From Holtermannia corniformis (lineage: Eukaryota; Basidiomycota; Tremellomycetes; Holtermanniales), in assembly GCA_001599935.1 (NCBI GenBank), contig BCIJ01000005.1, forward strand, positions 686,879 through 750,878: 64,000 nucleotides of DNA, given 5' to 3'. Positions 1 through 10,482 of the stretch are shown here, piece by piece. The translations under genes and the position numbers were made by a program. Position 1 is the first letter of the stretch. Every line of letters starts with the position of its first letter. The notes below the pieces were generated by a model. It ran no database searches, was not told the DNA's origin, and saw only the letters and a program-made list of their open reading frames with translations.

Positions 1-40
1 GGCGGCGGCGGCGGCGCGGCAAGCCAAGCCGCGCAGGCAC

Positions 41-90
41 GATCCGCGGTGCGCCGATCCGCGGTGCAAGACCGATCCACGGTGCGCAAC
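41..90. repeat. Three short imperfect tandem repeats
   Basis: The core GATCCGCGGTGC appears twice and GATCCACGGTGC once, at intervals of about 14-18 bases. The role is unknown. It may be the edge of a longer GC-rich repeat lying outside the window. Confidence 0.6.
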
Positions 91-250
91 CGTTTGGCAA
101 GTTGGCGTGGCGGCCGTGATCATCATTATCATGATCACCCTTGGCTACGCCGTCGCCAAGATGAGCATCGTCGCTCGTGGGGGAGTGTTGGAATACGCCA
201 CTCAGCCAGCCATCAGGGCGGACGACGCGGCGGGGGACGCCGCATCCGGC

Positions 251-482
251 GAACACTACATCCGGCGAGGATGTAGCCAAGACACGTCTGCCGCGGCGAG
301 GATGTAAAGGAGCTGCCGGCAAAGTCAACTGAGTTACCACTGGCCCAAAAGGGTACAATTACCACGCCAGTGGTAATGGTTATTTGCCGGTATAGTCCTA
401 TTTTGCCCCGTGACCTAGCCAAGTCCTAACACCCTTTACAGAGGATGTAGTCAAGGCGCCGAGGAACACTACATCCGGCGAG
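251..482. repeat. Direct repeat pair with inverted GGATGTAG elements
   Basis: The 19-base segment beginning GAACACTACATCC is identical at 251-269 and 464-482. GAGGATGTA occurs next to it at about 267, 298 and 441, and is partly the reverse complement of the ACTACATCC part, so the region can form small hairpins. No transposon ends or coding frame accompany it. Confidence 0.55.
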
Positions 483-1296
483 ACAGTCAGGATGGCGTGC
501 TAGACATCAGAGCCGTAGGCGAAGCCTACAAAGTAGAGCCGTAGCGAGCGAGATGCATCACGGTTCTTCCCCAATCTAACAAGTGAAGGGGCGCGACATA
601 TCAGCTGAGTGTGTGGGCGTGAACGGTCTGCGCGGTTCAAGACGACTGCTGATGCGGTCGGAAGGCAGCTACTGCGCTGCGTTTCCCTGCCTTCCTGTCG
701 TGAGCCCATGACAATCTACGCAACGCTGTCCGCAGTAAATGACCTTTTCTCTACCAGCAGCAAGTTGACCCGCACCGCAGAAGTGCTCTTACCTTTGACA
801 GTGCTGCTGATCGGAGCGGCTGCCTCTGATCTGCGGACTTTGCAAGTGCAGAGTCGAAAGGTACGAGGGGCCTCTTGGCGTGGTGCTTTGCCATCTTTTG
901 ATCTGAGAGCAAAGCAGTGATGGACGGTGAGAGCATGTGGTAGCGAGGCGCTAGGATCTTGCTAGCCGCCTCCGCCTTTTGGCATTTCTGGCAGTTTCGC
1001 CAGAATCGCCAAAGGGATGGTTTTCGAGATTGGCTCAACTGTCTTTCGCCATCATCAAGGGCGGCTGCAAGCTCAAGGCTCACCCACCATCCTCCCCTTC
1101 TTCCTCCTCTTTGTCTGCACTCCGTTTCAGTCGCCTACGAGTTGTACTTTATGGCCTGTTGGAGCCACGTCCTGCGTCATGCATCACGTGTCTGCCGGCG
1201 CGGGTGGGCGCGACACGACGCCAGCCGAGCTAATACATGAGCTGTGAGCAGATAGGACAATATCGCATGCGTCGCTTCGCGTACAGCCCAGGCCTT

Positions 1297-1701
1297 CTAT
1301 CTCTGCTGCGGTAAATCTGCACAGCTGATCGTGCCGGTGCTGATGATTACCGATTCACCGGTGACACTGGCACCCATGCAAGCCTCAACCTCTTCCATTG
1401 AGTGTGCAGACGTTGTACGAACGTCACCAGGTATATATGATTGGCCATATAGTCGGTGAAGGGTTACGGCCTTGCTGGCTTCTGTCAGTTGATCGAATGT
1501 CATGTCCGTAGGCGGGCTAGCAGGGTTGAGGAGGGTCATGACACGGTATGCCACCAAAGCGTTTTGAGACCAATCGATAGTCTTCTCTGCAATCTGGCTT
1601 CCGCCGACGCGGCTGAGGAAGACGGTATGGCCGCTGTGGGGGGGCTTGATTCCATCACGGGGGTATACCGGGTTCTTGAGCTCCTGACTGATATAAGACA
1701 T
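1297..1701 (-). CDS. Unknown protein, tandem paralogue A (134 aa)
   Basis: Intronless frame of 134 residues starting MSYISQELKNP at 1701; the frame stays open upstream to a TTG but this is the first ATG with similarity to the neighbour. It is clearly homologous to the next gene: both begin MS(Y/F)ISQ(E/K)L, and both carry ID-WS, AYRVMTLL, TTSAHSM-EVEA-MG and ISTGTISCA motifs in the same order. No signal peptide, membrane segment or known domain was recognised. Conservation of the protein sequence against drift at the DNA level suggests a real gene. Function is unknown; it could be a lineage-restricted family. Confidence 0.7.
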   Translation of the reverse strand: MSYISQELKNPVYPRDGIKPPHSGHTVFLSRVGGSQIAEKTIDWSQNALVAYRVMTLLNPASPPTDMTFDQLTEASKAVTLHRLYGQSYIPGDVRTTSAHSMEEVEACMGASVTGESVIISTGTISCADLPQQR

Positions 1702-2037
1702 TGCCGGCGCGGCGCTGATCGCAGTGCCGTTTATGGCCGTCTGATAGACCGCAAGCAAACGACAGTACGGTTTATCAGCTCGGCAATATTCCTGTGTGCT
1801 TCTAAGCGTCTCGATAGCGAGAAAGGAGTCCGGCAACGAGGCTTGAGTGTCCGCTTAATGGTAATCCAACACCTTTGGGCGTCATCGGATGTCGTTTCCG
1901 TCACCGTGGACAATCGAGCACAACCGGCTCGTCGTGACCTAGCCAGTATCGGCTGAAGTCGGACACGCCATCAGAACTTCTGGGTGTTAAAGTAGTACGT
2001 GATTGCATCTCCACATCCATCGACGCGATGATCATAA
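1702..2037. other. Spacer between tandem paralogues
   Basis: About 336 bases between the stop of paralogue B and the start of paralogue A, both on the minus strand. It should hold the promoter of paralogue A. No other feature is evident. Confidence 0.5.
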
Positions 2038-2448
2038 TCACCCCTGCCTAGGGAGACTCGCACAGCTGATAGTTCCGGTGCTGAAGATGACGGTTCCGCC
2101 CGCACTAATGCCATTGGAGCCCATGCGGGCCTCGACCTCGTCCATGGAGTGTGCAGAAGTAGTAGAGACATCGCCACCGCTGTAGGCCTTTGCATACAGT
2201 TGATTGAGAGCCGTGATCTTGCCTTCCTCCGTCATGCTATCAAATGTATGATCATTTAGCTCTGCCTCTGGTGACAGCAAGGTCATGACGCGGTACGCGA
2301 CAGTCTCGTTTGAAGACCAGTCGATACCGCCGTCAGCAGCTTGACGACCTCCAACGAGGCTGAGGCAGATCTTGTGCTCGCTCTGTGGCGGATAGATGGT
2401 GTGGTTGTCGTAGTTTGGGTTCTCGAGCTTCTGGCTGATGAAAGACAT
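2038..2448 (-). CDS. Unknown protein, tandem paralogue B (136 aa)
   Basis: Intronless frame of 136 residues starting MSFISQKLENP at 2448 and ending SCASLPRQG. It aligns end to end with the downstream paralogue with small length differences near the middle and before the last block (paralogue B has an extra glycine-rich NGISAGG insertion before the FSTGTISCA block). The strongest shared block is AYRVMTLL with the preceding IDWS. No family was recognised. Head-to-tail arrangement and equal size indicate a tandem gene duplication followed by divergence to roughly half identity. No transmembrane or secretion signal is seen, so a soluble intracellular protein is inferred. Confidence 0.7.
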   Translation of the reverse strand: MSFISQKLENPNYDNHTIYPPQSEHKICLSLVGGRQAADGGIDWSSNETVAYRVMTLLSPEAELNDHTFDSMTEEGKITALNQLYAKAYSGGDVSTTSAHSMDEVEARMGSNGISAGGTVIFSTGTISCASLPRQG

Positions 2449-2745
2449 GTGTGCGTTGACAGACAATGCAACTCTCAACTAGCTTGCGCTCCTTATACAC
2501 TCGACGAGTCGGAGCGAAATGCGATGATTCAATTTAGATAATGTACTCCTGCGTCATTGATAGCCATTGAAAGCCATCTCAATTGTCGATGAAAGGGTTC
2601 CGGTCATGGAATCGAAGCCATCCATTGAGGTCTTACACAAAGGTAATTCCACTCCTTGGCCCATCCGTCCAGCTGTGATGTCACCGAGATGTACCCCTTG
2701 CGCGGATGCAAGCTTGTTAATCCATCTCGTCATACATCAAGTACA
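2449..2745. other. Intergenic stretch, nothing recognised
   Basis: About 300 bases of relatively AT-richer sequence upstream of paralogue B. It probably contains the promoter of that gene and the 3' flank of the membrane-protein gene. Confidence 0.4.
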
Positions 2746-3736
2746 CTAGCAGCAAGCACAACAGCAGCCTCGTGAGCCCGCACTGTCAGCGCTGACCTTT
2801 TTCGCACCCTCGCCCGCGATCATGCGCAGGAAGCTATCGCCATAGTAGAGGTTGATGGCCATCCCGTCCACCGGCACGGTATAATCCTTTTCACCGCTGT
2901 TGCCGAGCGTGAGCGGCTCGTGGTTGCGAAAGATGCTGCGGTGGATGAGGTAAGTTTGCAGCTGGACCGCTGCGCGCGTGTTTGGCTGGGCGTTGATCCC
3001 GAGGATGAGACCGAGCACGGGGATCCAGCTGTAACGTGTGAGCTCGGCGCCGCAGGGTGACAGTAACGCACTTGAGGACCGGTCGCGAGATCAGGGTCCA
3101 CATCATGCCGCGCCAGACGAACAGCGGCGCACCGGCAAAGATGCAGCACATTGTGAGAACGAGCATGTTGAGCAGCGTGACGGTCAATGCGCCGCCGGGT
3201 AGAGCGTACAGTAACCGTGCACCACCCACTGAAGCCTGCTTGCCCCGGCAGGGGATTGGGATCACGCGCTCTGTCCCGCGCGACCACGCTCGTGAGATGT
3301 AGAGTGCCATGCGCGCTCCGATCTTGAGACCCGGTGGGACGTGGCAGACGCCCTGTAGGTTTCGTCAGGGCCTGTACACCGGATGAGCACTCACCAATAC
3401 GACCAGTTCGGGGTCCAGGTGGTGCTGATCACCCTACACAAGTCAGCCCCAACGTTGCATCCGCTCGCGCTACCGACCTTTGAATGGCGTTTGAACCTGT
3501 GGGTGCCAATGTCGTAGAACGGCAGCAGCTTACCAAACTTTCGGAGCGCTTTCTACACGACTGGCGTGAGCGAGCAAGCGTGCGCAGAGGACGACTTGCC
3601 TCTTGGTGATTATCGTACACGGCTTGGCCCCATTCTCTTTGCGCTTTGTTGTGCGTTCCTTCCCAGCTGTGTTTCGCTTCGTATTCTGCTGAATGGCAAC
3701 AATCAAAGCAGCCCATGGTGACGATTGAAGGTTCAT
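2746..3736 (-). CDS. Predicted multi-pass membrane protein, unknown function
   Basis: A five-exon reading is coherent: a lysine-rich N-terminal exon starting MNLQSSPWAALI, an exon reading KFGKLLPFYDIGTH, a short exon (QHHLDPELVVLG), a large exon with a hydrophobic core (LTVTLLNMLVLTMCCIFAG followed by PLFVWRGMMWTL), and a last exon with WIPVLGLILGINAQPN and YLIHRSIFRNHEPLTLG. Introns have GT..AG ends and CTGAC or CTCAC branch sites; the one near 3033-3075 is 43 bases. At least two membrane-spanning stretches are visible. The C-terminus is uncertain: either a direct stop at 2746 after a Cys-rich tail or one more intron just before it. The start is also uncertain. No family was identified. Confidence 0.5.
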
Positions 3737-3982
3737 GCAGTGTCAAGACGGCTACTTGGTCAGCACCCAAGAACGCAGGACATGAAACGCTATCCGAGAC
3801 GCGAGAAAGGATGGGTCAGTGACGGAAGAAAGGTGAGACGCGGGCCATCAACGCCGCGATACTCAAAGGTGGCTGATGCCAGGAGGGAATGAATCCACAG
3901 AGTGTACGTATAGAAGGGATCCATGCATCGCTGCACCAACTCCGAGTTTGCCCGAACCCTAGCTCGTATGGGAATGGAGGGT

Positions 3983-4539
3983 TCAGGCGTTCTGCTTGTT
4001 CTGCTCGAGCTTGAGGTAAAAGTTGTCCCGCTTGGCCACTGTTATTGGTCAGCATTGGATTTGAGGGGTGGGGATGCTATGGGTAGGGATGGAGGTGGAC
4101 CGGGAAAGGCCGGGATTGGGCCGGGGTACACTTGCGAGGTTGGCAGGGTGTGTGTACACCGGATGGGTCATGGAATGGAGCAAGAGGATGACGCACTCAT
4201 AGGGAGGTGGACGGTTTGCCTATAGATCATGTCAGCCACTGTCGACCAAACACAAGCCGCTCATTGGCAGACTGAGCCAATGATGGCGTGCACACTGACC
4301 AGAAGATGAAGCCACCAGCCGTGCCAAGACCGAGACTATTGCAGGTCGCCACGTCAGTGCCCACCCCCAACAGTGGACAGCACCGTCTGTTGCCGTCCTA
4401 TACGCACGCGACGGAGAGGTCGAGCATGAGGCGCTTGCGGAGCTATTAGAGTTGGATGTCAGTCTCGCCGCCGGTTCGACCGTGGGACTGGTGCAAAGCC
4501 TCTACGGACCTTGCCTACGATGGGAGCGATGGCGGCCAT
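3983..4539 (-). CDS. COX9: Cytochrome c oxidase subunit VIIa (Cox9-like)
   Basis: A small inner-membrane subunit of mitochondrial complex IV. Five exons (4510-4539, 4408-4442, 4300-4335, 4197-4219, 3983-4038) add up to 180 bases, giving 59 residues, the length of yeast Cox9. The N-terminus reads MAAIAPIVGKLRKR, followed by LMLDLSVALGLGTAGGFIFW as the single membrane helix and a C-terminal matrix or intermembrane tail KRDNFYLKLEQNKQ. This matches the family pattern IAP-G-(I/L)-(K/R)R---D and KR--FY--LE--K. Donors are GTCCGT, GTGCGT, GTCAGT, GTGCGT and each acceptor is preceded by CTGAC; the last intron is long (about 158 bases). It is divergent from CDC55. Four introns in a 59-codon gene mean it is invisible to frame-based searches. 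Confidence 0.9.
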
Positions 4540-4968
4540 TGTGACTTGTTGGCTTGGAGTGGTCGAGAGTAGCAGCGGTCGCTATGGGCGAGGACGCAAG
4601 GGGAGGAAAACGGGGTGGGCGGTGACTGCGATCCGCGGATCGGCGGGTCACCTTGGGCGGTCACTCGCTGCCTCGTCGCTCTCGGCTGGCGGCACAGTTT
4701 GCGACCGTCAGCGACCGCACCGTACTCGATCGCTCGCACCCTCGTCGCCTCTCACGCCAGGATAGACACGCAGGCAGAGTGTACAGCTCACTGTGGGATA
4801 TCAAACACCCGCCAAACCATCACCCATAACCCTCTGGGGGCGATCAATTCTCAATCGCGCCCCGACCGAGCGCGAGCGCACAAACACTCGGCGCCGTCAA
4901 CCGTTCAAAGCGCGCACGACGGACAAACAGCCCGAGCAACGCCCGACGACGGCTGACCCGGCTTCAAG
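4540..4968. promoter_or_regulatory. Divergent promoter region COX9 / CDC55
   Basis: A 429-base gap between the divergent starts of COX9 and CDC55. It contains short GC-rich tracts and CTCTGG/CGATCA-type words but no motif that can be named with confidence. It must hold the promoters and 5' leaders of both genes. Confidence 0.5.
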
Positions 4969-6913
4969 ATGGAAGCCGACTCGTCGACCCCCTGGCGCTT
5001 TGCCCAGTGCTTTGGCGACAAGGGCGAGGTTGAGGATATCACCGAGGGTGAGTACGGCGTGGTGGTGTGTACTAGTCAGGGTGGTGTGGTCTACGTGGTG
5101 CGAGACGGAATTTGTCGACTGACTGCGGTCGCAATGTCGTTGTGGACTCTGGTCCCTTTGTCCTGTCACACTACTCATCAACCACCGAGCACGGCTGATC
5201 CCAATCTTAGCCGACATCATCTCGACCGTAGAGTTTGATCACACTGGAGATTACCTTGCGACAGGCGACAAAGGCGGTCGTGTTGTCCTGTTTGAGCGAA
5301 ACGAGTCGGTTCGTCGGCATGGTAGCGGTAAAGCTCGTGTACTGACGCGCATCCACCTCGCAGAAGAAGGGCTGTGAATACAAATTCTACACCGAGGTAA
5401 GTCATCCGACACTGGCAAGCTACCGTCCGGACCGGTGCTGACTGTCGACTCCTCACGTCATCGCCGATCCCTCTTTGCTCGCCACCAGTTCCAATCACAC
5501 GAACCAGAGTTTGACTACCTCAAGTCACTCGAGATTGAGGAAAAGATCAACCGGATCAAGTGGTGCAAACGACAAAACGCCGCCCACTTTCTGCTCAGCA
5601 CGAACGGTAGGTCCCGCTGTCGGGTCGGACGAGGCAGTGCTGACTCGATGCAGACAAGACGATCAAGCTTTGGAAGGTGTTTGACAAGACGATCAAAGTC
5701 GTGGCGGAGAACAACCATTCCGATGGGTTCCGGCCACCGATTGGGCCGGCCTCGCCTGGCGCGCCCAGTGCAGGCCCGCCACCAGATCAGCTCCGGCTCC
5801 CACGCCTCACCACCCATGATTCGATCACGGCCGCCGTCCCGCGCAAAGTGTATGCCAATGCGCACGCGTACCACATCAACTCGATCTCGGTCAACTCGGA
5901 TGGCGAGACGTACATTTCTGCAGACGATCTCCGGATCAACCTGTGGAACCTTGGCATCAGCGATCAGAGCTTTAGTGGGTTACGCGCCCGGCTCGTGCCG
6001 CCGTACTCATGCGTTTGTAGACATTGTCGACATCAAGCCGGTCAACATGGAGGAACTCACAGAGGTCATCACGGCCGCAGAGTTTCACCCGATCCACTGC
6101 AACTTGTTCATGTACTCGAGCTCAAAGGGCACCATCAAGCTCGCCGACATGCGAGACTCGGCCCTGTGCGACCAACATGCCAAGCGTCCGTCCCTTGGTC
6201 CCTCGAGCAGATCCCACTGACCCCTAGCAGAGTTTGAAGAGGAGGAGGACCCATCGCAAAAGTCTTTCTTTTCCGAAATCATCTCGTCCATCTCCGACGT
6301 CAAGTTTTCAAAGGACGGCCGCTACATCCTCTCGCGCGACTACCTGACGCTCAAGATCTGGGACGTCAAGATGGAGAGCCAGCCGGTCAAGACGATCAAC
6401 ATCCATGAACACTTGCGCGCAAAGCTCTGCGACCTGTACGAGAACGACTGCATCTTTGACAAGTTTGAGTGCACGTTTAGCGGTGACGGCTCGTGAGTAC
6501 TCTTCGCCTCGTTCCCGAGCGCCGCCTGACAGCGCTGCAGCCAAGTCTTGACGGGCTCGTACCACAACTACTTTCGGATCTACGACGTCAACGGGGAGAA
6601 CGACACGGTGCTCCAGGCGGACAAGTCTGCGTTCAAAGCCAAGAAGATTGGCGGCGGTCGCCAGGGCAAGGCGGGTGCTCAAGGCAAGAAGAATGAGATG
6701 CAGACGGAAGGGATCGACTTTACAAAGAAGATTGTACGTCATTGCGCGCGCGAGTGGCGGATGGGCGCTAATCTGGGCCTAGCTCCACGGAAGCTGGCAT
6801 CCCAAGGAGAACACGATTGCGATAGCCGCTACCAACAATCTGTACGCTGCGCTGCTCATTCCGGTCAGCCTAGACTGACGCTCGCTAGGTTCCTCTACTC
6901 GACCCTGTCATAA
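4969..6913 (+). CDS. CDC55: PP2A regulatory subunit B (B55 / Cdc55)
   Basis: WD40-propeller regulatory subunit that targets protein phosphatase 2A to substrates in mitosis and morphogenesis. Ten exons (4969-5047, 5211-5308, 5364-5396, 5489-5606, 5654-5974, 6021-6185, 6231-6492, 6541-6733, 6783-6841, 6889-6913) sum to 1353 bases, giving 450 residues. Family signatures are complete: [115 protein letters not shown], and the C-terminal [18 protein letters not shown] proline-rich insert of about 25 residues ([19 protein letters not shown]) sits between the second and third blade, as in other fungal B55 proteins. Introns are about 40-160 bases. Confidence 0.95.
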
Positions 6914-7306
6914 ACCAGCGCCACCTCTGCATAACCCCTTGCCGCCACTGATCATGATAATCCCTCTGTGGCCGCCTCTGACTGTTTCGCTTAGATTGGT
7001 GTTGGTGTGTGCTTGCGTCGCGGCACGAGTAGTGAAGAGAGAACCGAAATGAAAGCAGTTGGCGTCGGTGCTGGCAGGGTAGACAAACCGTCAACAAACG
7101 TCACGTGACGCGTCGATTCAATACGGTGCTGGCTTGCGCGCCTGCTTTCTTTCCGCAGAGACGACGGTGGGTAGACTGGCCAGCAAGCACGGCAGCGGGG
7201 TGGGCAGCGGTACTGCACCAAGGAGAACACCAGTGTCGCAGCGTTGAGCGTGATCGCCAGACTCCCCGTCAGCGTTGTCGACCGGCCGCAGCACCAGGGC
7301 GCAATC
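6914..7306. other. Intergenic region CDC55-MPS1
   Basis: A 393-base gap between two plus-strand genes. It contains the 3' end of CDC55 and the presumed promoter of MPS1. A long minus-strand open frame (6991-7872) covers it but runs antisense into MPS1 and has no recognisable protein features. Confidence 0.5.
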
Positions 7307-10287
7307 ATGACCTCGACATCATCACAACAAACGCCGTCGCGGCTCGTCCGCTCCTTGTCCATGTCCACCCCTATCAGGTTCGACCCCAAGACGATCGACC
7401 TAGGCGGCAAGAGCGCCAAAGAGATTGAGAACCTGTACTGGGGCGGAGCAGACGAGAGCTTTGAAGTGCCCGATTTCCACTTTGATTGGGGGGTCGTCAA
7501 AGATGCGGATGGCAGCAAGAACGAGAAAGCGGCAAAGGAAGAGGCAGAGATCACGCCAGGCTCGAGATCAACGTATAGTGCTAGTACGCACGCTTCGGGA
7601 GGCTCGACGGCTGCGTCGGAGAGCGTGGTCACGCCCGAGAGTGGGAGTCGGCCGTACTCGAGTAGGACGTTTGCGAGGCATGTGTCGGCGCCGTTGGCAA
7701 AGCATGTCTGGGAGAGTCGAGTCAAGAGCTCGCCTGATCCTGGGAAAGAGGTGCGTGTGGGCAAAGGACGGACGCTCGGCTGATCCGTGATCCGAACAGA
7801 GTTCAACAGTCGCACCTGGCGCGGAAAACTCGACGGCCCGCCCCGTTCTGCTGCACACCAACTCGGGCTCATCCCTCGTCAGTGAAGGCGCGACGGAGCG
7901 TAGAGCGGCAGCGGGTCTCGGCGCAAGATCATCGTTTGTTACGCCTGGTCTGCACGACCGAACCATGTCGGCCGCGTCGTCATCGACAACACGTCGTCTC
8001 GGTGGTCTCTCCAAGTTTGGCGGGCCAGCACGTAGAGTCATCGTACCAGAACTCACAGAGTCGTCACCGGATCCGTCGGCCACGACAGACGACAGCCCCA
8101 AATCAAACTTGGGTGTCTCTCCCCCCAGAAGTGCTAGCAGCTCGCGAGCCAGCTCGGTAGCCTACCCTTCACCGCCACCGACGACCGAGTCGGCTTCGTC
8201 AACTATCAAACCGTCTTCACCGCTCGGAACGTCGCACACTACCACTCGTGTCAGCCCGCTATCTCGAGCACGGGCAGGTACACTTCAGCCTACGATCCGT
8301 GAGGATGCGGAATACGAGCAGGACCGACCGCGCTCTCGACAGCAGCGAGCGCTCTCGCCCGTAGGCGACCGTGGGCATCGTCATTCGCCTAGCTTGCCTA
8401 GTCCTCCCGCCTCTACGAGCCCTGCGCTCGAACCAGCTTACCCACGATGGGATCAAGAGAACCGCCCGGGCCATTACGCCTCCAAGTCGGTCACTGTCGC
8501 CAAGCAGTCTCAATCGCTTAGCAGCTACACAACCAATCGAGCCGCTCCTGCCCCACTGCGACCAGCGCATCATCTAGTCAACCAGCTGCAGGGGACCGAG
8601 TCGTCGTCCCCACCGCCAGAGCGCTATCGTCCGCAGTCGCGCTCGGCGTACCATGAAGACCCAGTCAGAGAGTCTTCGCCGCACACGGCGACGGCGACAC
8701 TGCGACCGCGGGCAATGCAACACCCAACGCCAGGCGCGAATACATACGAGGCGTCGGCAACTCAGCAGCCACAACAGCAGCATGTGCAAAACTCGTACCC
8801 CAGCCACATGCAGGCGCAAGCCTCGCACCAGGCCGGGCCAAGTCAACAACAGCAACAGCCTCAGCAGCACGTGCACCACCCTCCACCGATGCCACCGGCG
8901 CCGACCGTATCACGGAAAGCGCCGTTCAACGCGAGTACAGTCTCTCTTCCAGTGACAAAGCTAACGCCCCGGTAGATCAATGGCAGCATCTATGAACGCG
9001 TCGACTGTATCGGTAAAGGCGGATCATCTCGCGTCTACTCGGTTCTGTGCCCTATAACGCGCAATGTCCTCGCCTTGAAGCGAGTCGCGCTGGACCGGGC
9101 CGACAAGCAGACGGTCGAGAACTACCTCAACGAGATCAGCCTGTTGCAACGATTGAAGGGGCACGACCAGATCATCCGGTTGATCGACCATCAGATCATC
9201 TACGGCACAAGTCGGGTAGATCGACCAAAGAGCTTACTGATGGTGAGACCTGCGTGGTAGAGGTGAACGAGCTGACAGCCGCAGTTGATGGAGTGTGGCG
9301 AAATCGCATTCGATAGTCTGTTGGACGAGCAGCGCGACAAGCCTGTCAACATGAACTTTGTCGGGCTCTACTGGGAGCAGGTGGGTCCAGTCTACTGACA
9401 GCGGGATCGCGCTTATATGCTACAGATGCTGCAAGCCGTGCACGCCGTCCATCTCGAAAAGGTCGTCCATACGGATCTCAAGCCGGCCAACTTTGTGCTC
9501 GTCAAGGGCCGATTGAAGATCATCGACTTTGGGATCGCAAAGGCCATTGCCAACGACACGGTTAACATTCAGCGTGATACGCAAATGGGCACGACGAATT
9601 ACATGTCACCCGAGGCGATCTTGCGGATGCACGACCAGTCGGTGCTCAAGGTGGGTTACGCGTATGATTTTGCTTCAATGCTGATCTCTCTCAGTTGTCA
9701 TACCCAAGCGACGTCTGGTCGCTTGGTTGCATCCTCTATCAGATGATCTACGGGCAGGCGCCGTTTGCACACATTGTTGGCGGGCCTATGCCTCGTCTGA
9801 CTTACATTGCCAACCCGGCGCATGTGGTCAAGTATCCGGATATCGCCATCCCCAAGTCGGCGAGCTCAGGATCCGAGGTGGATGCGGCGACGATGGGCAT
9901 CCCGGTCAGCCTGGCGGCTATCGACACGATGAAGCGCTGTCTCGAGTACAACAAGGAACGCCGGTTGACGATTCCGGAGCTGCTCGAACACGAGTTTCTG
10001 AAGCCTCGGCGGCAAGGAGGTTTGCATCAGGCTCGAGCATGCATGCCGGAGCTGACGTTGACCAGGCGTCCCAGCATCCTCCCTTGCGACCAACTCGACG
10101 AGTATCACCGAGGATCAGATGTCGATGCTCATCAACTACGTCTTGCGATCCAACGGCTCTCCTCCACTGTCGCTCGGTGACAGCATGGCCGCTGTGAGTA
10201 CACGTCGCCTCCTGTTTGCCGCGTCTGACAACCCGCTAGGACCTCTTCGCCCAGCTCAAAGAGCAAAATGCCAACAATGCCAAGTGA
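7307..10287 (+). CDS. MPS1: Spindle checkpoint dual-specificity kinase Mps1/TTK
   Basis: Kinetochore and spindle-pole kinase of the spindle assembly checkpoint. Eight exons (7307-7750, 7801-8939, 8976-9242, 9285-9380, 9426-9650, 9695-10020, 10066-10193, 10240-10287) give 2673 bases and 890 residues. The first 540 or so residues are low-complexity (Ser, Pro, Gln-rich, with a His/Gln stretch near residue 500). The kinase domain follows at once: [20 protein letters not shown] (glycine loop), LALKRV (ATP lysine), MECGE hinge, [14 protein letters not shown] catalytic loop, [21 protein letters not shown] activation loop, [13 protein letters not shown]. The combination [12 protein letters not shown] and GQAPFAHI is typical of Mps1. 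The catalytic loop has HTD where HSD/HRD is usual. Start chosen at the first ATG of an open exon that reads [13 protein letters not shown]. About 195 bases separate it from DOA1. Confidence 0.93.
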
Positions 10288-10482
10288 TGACTCGCTCGCA
10301 CCATCTCAACGATCCTTCCCATCTTGCCATGCTTTACGTATCACGAGTATCATAGTACCCATCCACATCCATTCTTGGGCTGTATGTATGATCGTTACCT
10401 CGCTTCGCGGGTGCCACGCCGAGACCTCCACCGGGCCGTCGTCGACAACTCGCCGAGGACTGAGCTGCAACAGACGACAAGC

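Larger units (their letters stand above)
1..1296. other. Intergenic region without a supported gene
   Basis: The open frames here are short, overlap on both strands and show no recognisable motif. The stretch holds a GC-rich start (GGC repeats at 1-17), three imperfect copies of a GATCC(G/A)CGGTGC unit at about 43-86, and a repeated 19-base segment (251-269 and 464-482) associated with GGATGTAG/CTACATCC inverted pieces. Nothing else can be supported. Confidence 0.6.

Noticed and set aside
6991..7872. Minus-strand open frame of 293 codons
   Set aside because: Overlaps the 5' part of MPS1 and has no recognisable domain; the MPS1 exon model closes in frame.
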